From positions 91,085,001 through 91,149,000 of the forward strand of contig NC_134106.1 of NCBI RefSeq assembly GCF_040939455.1: 64,000 nucleotides of DNA, given 5' to 3'. The DNA is from Microcebus murinus. Lineage: Eukaryota; Chordata; Mammalia; Primates; Cheirogaleidae. The notes under the pieces were generated by a model. The model ran no database searches. It had not been told where the DNA came from and saw only the letters and a program-made list of their open reading frames with translations. Position numbers and translations under genes: made by a program. This document shows, piece by piece, positions 56,966 through 64,000 of the stretch; the first letter of the stretch is position 1; each line of letters begins with the position of its first letter.

Positions 56966-58400
56966 TAGTTGAAATACACCAACTGTCCTATCTAATTACC
57001 ATGATAAAATTTCCTACGTCTAAAATACAGCCTTAGATAGCAGATGATAAGATGGAGCTAATACCACTGAAAAAGCTGCTTAGTCTTTTCCTGTTTGGGT
57101 GGCATATGCTGCATAAATATAGGTGATCAGGCCCAGGTCAAGAGTCACTTTGCTTTGACTCCAGTCCATTGCTTCTAATCCAACTTGCTGCACTAAAAAT
57201 GGGTGGTTGGATATATGAAAACATAGATGGGTGTTTAGGTAGGTGATGAATAGATAGAAGCATCTCAGTGTATGACTTTTAAAACAGCTGAAGCCCCTTA
57301 ATCTCCTATAGCATGCATGCGATAGCTCTTAAATAAAAGCCAAACACCATGAGTATTTGAATATATTTCCTGGTACTTCATTATCATGCTGTATTTTCTC
57401 CTTTGAAACTGGTGTTTTTATTCAGTCCTGGCTTCCTTTGCTAAGACCGTCTCAGGCTATTCACATTCTTCATTCTGAACTTTGGGGCCAAGCCCCAATC
57501 CAATGGTCAGTGCCTTAGGCTATCTGACTGATCTTTCAAGAACAGAAAAATTCAGACTAGATGGATGGGTGCAGAGAGGGATGGCTATATTAGCACCTGG
57601 ACCTTATAAATTACTAGATTAGAAATAACTGTTGGTCCCCAAAATGTATCCCCTATTCCTGAACACTATTTTATTTTTGTTTCCACTTTCTACAGCTTGT
57701 CTTGGCAGAGTAAATTTTTAACAGGCTTATTCTAATTGACTGTCTTGTTTATTTTGAGGCATTATCACATCTATGCCCAGAGCAAAAATTATATAATGTT
57801 TTGCAAGAGTAACTGGGAGTTCAGCAATTAGAGTTCAGCAATTAATAACACAAGCATCAAGTCATGAGACTTTTTCACTCTCTATAGGATCTTCTGTTTG
57901 TATGACTTTGATCTTCAAAGCTCTTTTTGGGGGGGTGGGATACCAGATTTTATACTTCGGTGTGTCCCTGCCCTCAGGATTAACTAATAATGCCTTTCTC
58001 TCAGCTTTAACAAATACTGTTCTATTTTACTTGGATTCAAAATGTCTTTTCTTTAAGGGTTTGGTTTGGTTTACACAGCCATCATATGGGCCTTTTGTTC
58101 TTTTCCTATTTATTTTTTTAAAGGAATATCCAGATTTGTCTCTAGTTCTATCATGAAGACAACTATTTAAGAGTGGAAATCAGGGATCAAGGGAAGGACA
58201 CAGGTTCTGGGAAGACTGAAGCACCAAATGTGACTCTGGGAGACCCTTTGGATTCCAAGCTCAATTGAATGTAGCTGCTTTATACATATTATACCTCTAA
58301 ATGAGATCTAATTCATCAGAGTTGTGGTATGGTGTAGTAGAAAGTCTGTCAGCTTTGCTATGACCAAAAGTAGAAAGTTATGAGCTAATTCCCATTTACT
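56966..58400. other. No recognised element
   Basis: Mixed AT-rich DNA. The 84-residue plus-strand frame at 57,902-58,156 has a hydrophobic, Phe/Leu-rich translation but no recognised domain or promoter context. Confidence 0.4.
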
Positions 58401-58409
58401 CAATTTAGC

Positions 58410-58492
58410 ATCTTCCCTCCTTCCTTCCCTCTCTCCTTCCTTCATCCCTTCTTTCCCTTTCTTTCCTTCTCTTTTTCTTTCTTCCCTTAAAC
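58410..58492. repeat. (TTCC/TTTC)n pyrimidine tract
   Basis: Irregular CTTC/CCTT/TTTC words; ends into an L2-like 'cctgctatgtgccaggttctgtg' scrap. Confidence 0.9.
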
Positions 58493-59600
58493 ATACATTC
58501 CCTGTGTACCTGCTATGTGCCAGGTTCTGTGTTTGCATCAGGAGGAAAACCACATATTCTCCATCGTGGATTCTATAAACTTAGAATATGAAATGTTAAT
58601 ACTCCTGACCTGAGGGTCACGCTTATCCAGAAATATCAGGTAAACTTCCTTGTGAACATCAAGCTCTGGTGAGTAAGTACAAATGAATGCAGTAGGGCTG
58701 GTAGTAAGAGGGCTCCCAGCTGAGGGATTAGCAAGGGCAGAGGGCCTGTGAAAAGAATAGAAGAACAACAGTGAGCTGGGTGCTGAGACTGAGGGACTAT
58801 GGTGAAAGATGAGTCCTGAAAGGTAAGCCAGGGTCAGACAAAAGAGGGCCTATGCCATGCTCAAGAGTGGAAGGGGTATGTTTGCAATGCCTTATACTGA
58901 TCTATTGAAAACGCTATTGTGACTACAAAGAAGGGAGCAGGTCGGAGAAGGGAATGAGCAGATGTGAGTGGACCAATTAAGAGGATATGACACCAAGCCA
59001 AGGGTGATCTATTGATAATTTCTATTTGGATGGGATGATGAAGAGTGAAAAAATAAACATATGCAAGACAAAATTGGAGGGAAAAGTCCTTCTTTAAACT
59101 TCTTGTCCAGGCTAATTTTGATTCATTTTGGAAAGCCTCTCTCTTTTGCTGAGATGAGGAGTGTATTTTTACACTGTTGTCATCTTGTTCCCCTTTATAA
59201 CCAAGTTGGGATTTATAAAGTTTTCCATTTTATGTGTTTATTTTTAACAAGATAACAAGTGAACAGTGGCAAATAGAGCCATTGAAATTGACCTTATGTG
59301 TCTAGTGGTTTGGTGTGATTCACTCTTTCAACACTGAAGAAATCATTCTTAAATAAGACCTATTGTTGGGCCTGTGGAACTCAGAAATAATTAAGCCACT
59401 GTCCTTATTTGTCCTCAAAGAATTCCTATATTAGTGGAGAAGGACAAGCAAATAGATCATCACAATATGGTATGAATAACGATCAAAAGTACACACAAGA
59501 TGCAGTAAAGATCTCAAAGAGGAATTGAATAATTCTGATGATAACTAAGAAGATCACAAGTCACCCAATATCTGAGACAAAGTGGTAGTTTTCATACTGA
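58493..59600. other. Mostly unrecognised, L2-like scraps
   Basis: Short L2-like pieces at about 58,495-58,545 and 59,360-59,460 ('gaactcagaaataattaagccactgtcc'). Otherwise no element or coding signal. Confidence 0.4.
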
Positions 59601-61250
59601 AACTAAAGACATCATTACCAGGCAGAGCTTGGGTGAGTGGACTAAATATCTCAAGGGAAATAAAGGCAGTTTTGAAATGCTCTGGAGACATCTATGGCTT
59701 TGGGCGTCTCTTTGAAAGCTACCTGATTAACTGGAGCCCCAACCACAATGACTGGTGAGACAGAAAGAAGAGGAAAATAAAAAACTTTCCCCAAACCCTG
59801 CTATGGTATCAGCAAGTTGGCCAACTAGGGGCCTGCTGGGACTTGAGTCTAGTTACAGGTCTAGAAGTAAAGAGTAGTGGTGAGGGTGGGCCCTAACAAT
59901 AATCAGCATGATATAGCAAGGGAATTCCCTCAAGAGAGGCCATTACAATTTCCCCAAGTAATTCAGGGTTAATTTCCTCAGACGGGAATGGAGAGGTCAC
60001 TTCCAATGGAGGTGTGGGAGCTGCTTTCACTGGCAAAGAAGACTCGTCAGAATTTAGGGGTTCACTATTCCCAGCCTTATCGGTGTCTTCCCACACATCT
60101 TTATTCAAATTTTCAATATCCTAATTCTTCTCAATCAGTGTCCTCGATTCTACAGTTGACATCCTGCCAGGTTGGGAGTTCAACTTGCATTGCAAGTCAA
60201 CCAGTCACAGGATGAGGTTCTGAGTTTGGTTGTCAGCAATTTGTGGCTACAGGAAACAACGGGCATCTTCCGCTTATACATAGAAGCTTTCAGGTCATTT
60301 ATATGCCATTTGAGTTGGGAATTTGAATTCCTGAAGCTCATCCTTAGTATCCCGCACTTTGTCCAATGACATTAGGAGCAACCATTTAACCGCATGATAG
60401 TTGTTAGTTCAATGAAAATATTCAAAATTATCGTATACATAGTGAAACATATCCTTGTTTGTTATAAGTGGCTGATTAGGAATGTCAAATGGTGATACTT
60501 TGCATATTTCTATTACTAGATCACAGCATAGATTATCAGTGCTCTCTTTACTACTGAAGATAGAGTCCATAATTAATTAATTATAATTGGATAAAAGGTA
60601 TACAAATTTATTTAATATGTATACCCAGGGAGAATCGCAGAGTTATCACTTACCCCTAAATAGGGTTCTGCAGGTTATATACCATCCTGGCAAAACAGGT
60701 TATGAGAAGGGAGGGAAGAATAATTCAGCTCTAGTGGATTACTAGGAAGAATGAATGAATCAGGGATTAGAGATAAGCTTGTACATTGCATTGTAAAAGG
60801 ATCTGTTCAGGTGTGGTTATATACTTGGTCTTAAAGGGAGGTGAAGAAAAACCAATTATTCCTTTTGGTGGGTCTGGATTTTAGGCAGAAAAAGGAATTG
60901 CAACTTCTTTGGGAGAGATGGTGGTAGAGGGAAGGACAGAGAGTCCTTGAGACTTCTTCACTTTAGCCTGCCAATGTAGCATATATTAGGGTTTTGTTTT
61001 CTGAACCTCAACATGCCCCTGTCTGAAAACTCCCCAGAAATTTTGCACACTGAAAGGTAAGCAGGTGCCTGTGGAGAGGAGAACCGAGTTAACTGATGAA
61101 TGGCAAAGAATCCCATTAAATCAGGCTCCCATTTCTGGTGATACGCAAGTCTCATTAAAGAGCTGCATCTCATTTTGGAGGATGGCATTGCAGATGGGCT
61201 TTCAAACAGAAAAAAATTAACTAATGTTTGGAAGAATCTATGTAATAAAC
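59600..61250 (-). other. Unidentified stretch, possibly decayed retroviral-type internal sequence
   Basis: I do not recognise this segment with certainty. The minus strand of about 59,893-60,360 translates, through several stops, into a charged, helix-prone then Pro/Ser/Glu-rich stretch with a 71-residue open piece (59,893-60,108). That is the flavour of an ancient gag-like region. There is no protease, reverse transcriptase or zinc-knuckle motif that I can see. It may equally be unrelated unique DNA. Confidence 0.25.
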
Positions 61251-62542
61251 CTGTTTCCTTAGAGTCTGGAGGACAGTCAGTTGAGGTGTCTAGATGTTAG
61301 ACTTGAAGCATCTTCAGTTAAAGTGAAAGTACTCAGTGGCAATATGACAGACTTTTCTCATTTGTAGTTTGTATGTCACAAGGTATGCTTGCAGGGCCTC
61401 AGAAACAGGTAGTAGCAATTTCATTGAGTCCAAGTCAGAAAAATAGAAGAAAAATTTAAAAACATTAGTTTGGAAACTTGGAGCCATTAAAAAATTCAGA
61501 ATTCAGTCCAAATTGTAAGCAAGTGATAAAAACTCAAAAACAATGGGCAAGGCTAGAATCTAATAATGGATGTACTATAATTTTCTTCTGAAACATAATT
61601 TTTCTCTCCAGTCTGCCATTTTTATGAAAGACAAATCATAATAGGAGCAATTTATTTGCATAATAAATTTTAGTCTCATTATGCTTGGCCTGCTTACTTG
61701 AATAAAGTGCAGCAAGAATAGTGATTGGCCATATAGGCTTTTGGTTAAAATTGGCTTTGCTGGAACTTTTTAAAGGAATTTCAGATTAGACTTTGAAAAG
61801 CCTCAAGAGGCTATCCAGGGCAAGAATTTATCATTAGACTGCCTGCAATAATGAATTTTGTGAATTCCTCTGTTCTCAAAGTGCAAATATAATTTGATGT
61901 TCCTAGACCTGTCAGAAAGTGACATATTTGACTTACCATAGGTCAGGAACTTTGAATAGGAACTGCATAGACGAGGTATCAGGCCAGTCTTTGCATAGGG
62001 CCTGCAAAGTTTGACTCTGTAAAGTCAAACTCAATTTCTCAAAGCAGTCTGGGCATATCTGAAAATATACCATTCCAGTCAAAGCCTTGATAAAATAGCC
62101 AGTGCCTCTAATTATGTCCTGTTACAGAAGAAAACAGATTCTGATTATGATTGAACTTATGCAAATAACTATATAGCCACAAATTAAGAATACTCACAAA
62201 GTTTCCAAACTCTGGAGGAACCAGATAGAAGAAAGAAAAATATTTCAAATCTTGCTTGCAAAACTATACTTTACCCAACTTGTTGTGAGCTATAAATAGT
62301 TTAAAAGAAAAAAAAGTTTTCTTGACTTTGGAAATAAAACATAAAAAGAATCAGCAATGTTTCAAACAGAAAAATTCATGGAAAAAACTGTTCAGTCCAC
62401 TATCAGTTCAGTCCCATATAATTAACTCTTGTTCTGCTTCATGTTGTGTTAGCAATCCTCATACATTTTCTTAACTAGAGTTCTGGAAGATTTTACCTAG
62501 CTCAATGGTATAATCTCCAAAGTTATCAGACACTTGTATTCA
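61251..62542. other. No recognised element
   Basis: AT-rich; continuous in character with the DNA on the far side of the L1 at 62,556. Nothing nameable. Confidence 0.35.
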
Positions 62543-62555
62543 AGATTGCTTGTCA

Positions 62556-63022
62556 CATTACAGCACAATTCACAATTGCAAAGATGTGGAATCAACCCAA
62601 GTGTCCATCAACTCGAGTGAATTAATAAAATGTGGTATGTGTACACCGTGGAATACTACTCAGCCATAAAAAAGATGAATTAATATCTTTTACAACAATA
62701 TGGATGAAATTGGAGACCATTCTCCTAGGTGAAGTATCACAAGAATAGAAAAAAAAAACACCATATGTAGTCACTATTAAATTGGACCTAACTGATGAGC
62801 ACACATGTGCACAAAGGGAAGTAAAACTCAATGGAAAGCAACCAGGAGGAAGGGGGAAGGAAGGGAGGGGATAAAGCAACCTAATGGGTACTATGAATGC
62901 TATTTGGGTGATGGACACACCTATAGCCAGGACTCAAGCATTACAAAGAGATCCATGTAATCCAAAACATATGTATCCCCTTAATATTTTAAAATAATGA
63001 TAAAAAATGTTAAAAAAAAAAA
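62556..63022 (+). mobile_element. 5'-truncated strepsirrhine L1, sense
   Basis: About 455 bases of L1 3' end: 'cacaattgcaaagatgtggaatcaacccaagtgtcc' and 'gtggaatactactcagcc' (ORF2 C-terminus), then 'aaatggatgaaattggagaccattctcc' equivalents, the G-rich 'aggaggaagggggaaggaaggg' 3'UTR and a poly(A) tail. Flanked by a 13-base duplication with one mismatch: 'agattgcttgtca' (62,543-62,555) and 'agagtgcttgtca' (63,023-63,035). The ORF2 part is too short to encode a domain. Confidence 0.93.
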
Positions 63023-63035
63023 AGAGTGCTTGTCA

Positions 63036-64000
63036 GGGTCTTTTTCATGAATTTTCTTAAAGAAGCACTTAATTTTGAACTGCAGCTGATTATAAACTGC
63101 TTTTTGAGAAGAATCAAATAAAACAATAATTGTAGATGACCAAATCAGAATAGCCATGGTTAAAGATGCAATTGACAAGGAGATTTGATTATTTCTGTCA
63201 TACAACAATTTAATGTAATACTCATAAATTACTAATAACATATACAAAGACATCAGAATTTTAGGAATCTCATATAATTTTGGAACATATATTAATAATA
63301 CATTTATACAAATAACTCAAAGAAAGTTAACCACCATTTTATATTTGATGATGCTTCCTGTATAATTTTAACATATCAAATAAGCCTAATATGTGTCTCT
63401 TGGACTTCCAGGGGCCCTAATCTCCAAAAAGTTAGTTTGAGTACAAAAAGAATGAATTTTGAATTAGAAATTTTGATTTTGAAAAGTTTTTTAAATATCA
63501 AAAGTTTAAACACTTAATGTCACAAAATAGGACCACAAGTCAAGTCACTGTAAAAGAGCAATCATCAATTATCCAAAATGATAATTCAAATATTTTGAAA
63601 AGCAAAATCTTTACTCATTAATACAGAGGAAATGCAGCTTCCAAATCAAAAGACCTAATAAAAACAGCGTGAGGCCAAACTTAATCAGTCTCTCCTTTTC
63701 TCCCCTCTCTTTGTTTTACAGTTTACTCAAAAGATAACTTTTATTATCTCTTTTTAATATTACACAACAACTTTGTTCAAAAAGAGAAAACCAAATTCTA
63801 CCTTTGCTTTGGTATATTATTAGCACTAAAGCTAATTTTAACAAAACCTTATAAACAAATCCATTCTTAAGCAGCTTCGACCACACAAAATAAGTTTTTT
63901 ATAAACTTTTTATAATTTTTCTTTATATTTTTTCGTTTTTAAATTTCTATGTCCATTCAATTTTATCTATAATTATTTCTTTCAATTTAATACATTTAAA
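63036..64000. other. No recognised element up to the window end
   Basis: AT-rich. Parts such as 'gacctaataaaaacagcgtgaggccaaacttaatc' and 'attattagcactaaagctaattttaacaaaaccttataaac' seem familiar as internal sequence of an old retroviral-type repeat, but I cannot name one. Confidence 0.3.

Overview
The window looks like intergenic or intronic DNA from a primate, most probably a strepsirrhine (lemur or galago group, lemuriform favoured). The main evidence is the Alu copies at 16,011, 21,609, 23,981 (minus) and 51,656. They carry a middle A-rich section in which a first 'ACTAAAAATAGAAA' is followed by a second 'CAACTAAAAATATATAGAAAAAATTAGCC' type segment, a layout I associate with lemur Alus and not with human ones. 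The young L1 3' ends (23,291; 49,904; 56,695; 62,556) also share a C-rich 3'UTR of strepsirrhine type. I found no exon, CpG island, structural RNA gene or intact host coding sequence that I would defend. Nearly all long open frames fall in transposable elements or read like chance frames.

Layout. 1-13 kb: old mammalian repeats (MaLR LTRs, MIR, L2) in otherwise unrecognised DNA, with one GC-richer unexplained patch near 5.95-6.26 kb. 13-23 kb: degraded old L1 pieces, another MLT1 LTR, two Alus and a MER20-like element. 23.3-25.4 kb: a younger L1 inverted by twin priming, with flanking target-site duplications (TSDs) and an Alu inside it. 26.7-29.1 kb: an MLT1 LTR followed by a Tigger1 (pogo-like) transposon split by an Alu. 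29-45 kb: mostly unrecognised AT-rich DNA with scattered MIR/L2, an old L1/HAL1-like stretch near 36-37 kb, a MaLR-like LTR at 42 kb and several microsatellites. 45.2-46.4 kb: 3' end of an old L1.

The centrepiece is 47,174-55,956. Two inverted terminal repeats beginning GGATCAT(A/G)ATCCC enclose a decayed Mutator-like (MULE) transposase reading frame. Conserved MULE segments can be followed across two frameshifts and several stops. Between the left terminus and the transposase lies a segment that reads like an ERVL LTR (MLT2 type). A nearly full-length antisense L1 (49,439-55,722) later landed in the element. That L1 was in turn hit by an Alu (51.66 kb) and by a tiny 3'UTR-only L1 (49.9 kb). 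This gives a readable order: MULE, then L1, then Alu and small L1.

56-64 kb: more L2/MIR, and a very small chimeric insertion at 56,695-56,783 joining an L1 3' end to the 5' half of a glutamine tRNA between 14-bp duplications. Then comes a long unrecognised stretch, possibly retroviral-type internal sequence, and a 5'-truncated L1 with clear duplications at 62,556-63,022. No genes here act together. The window is best read as a stratified record of transposition.
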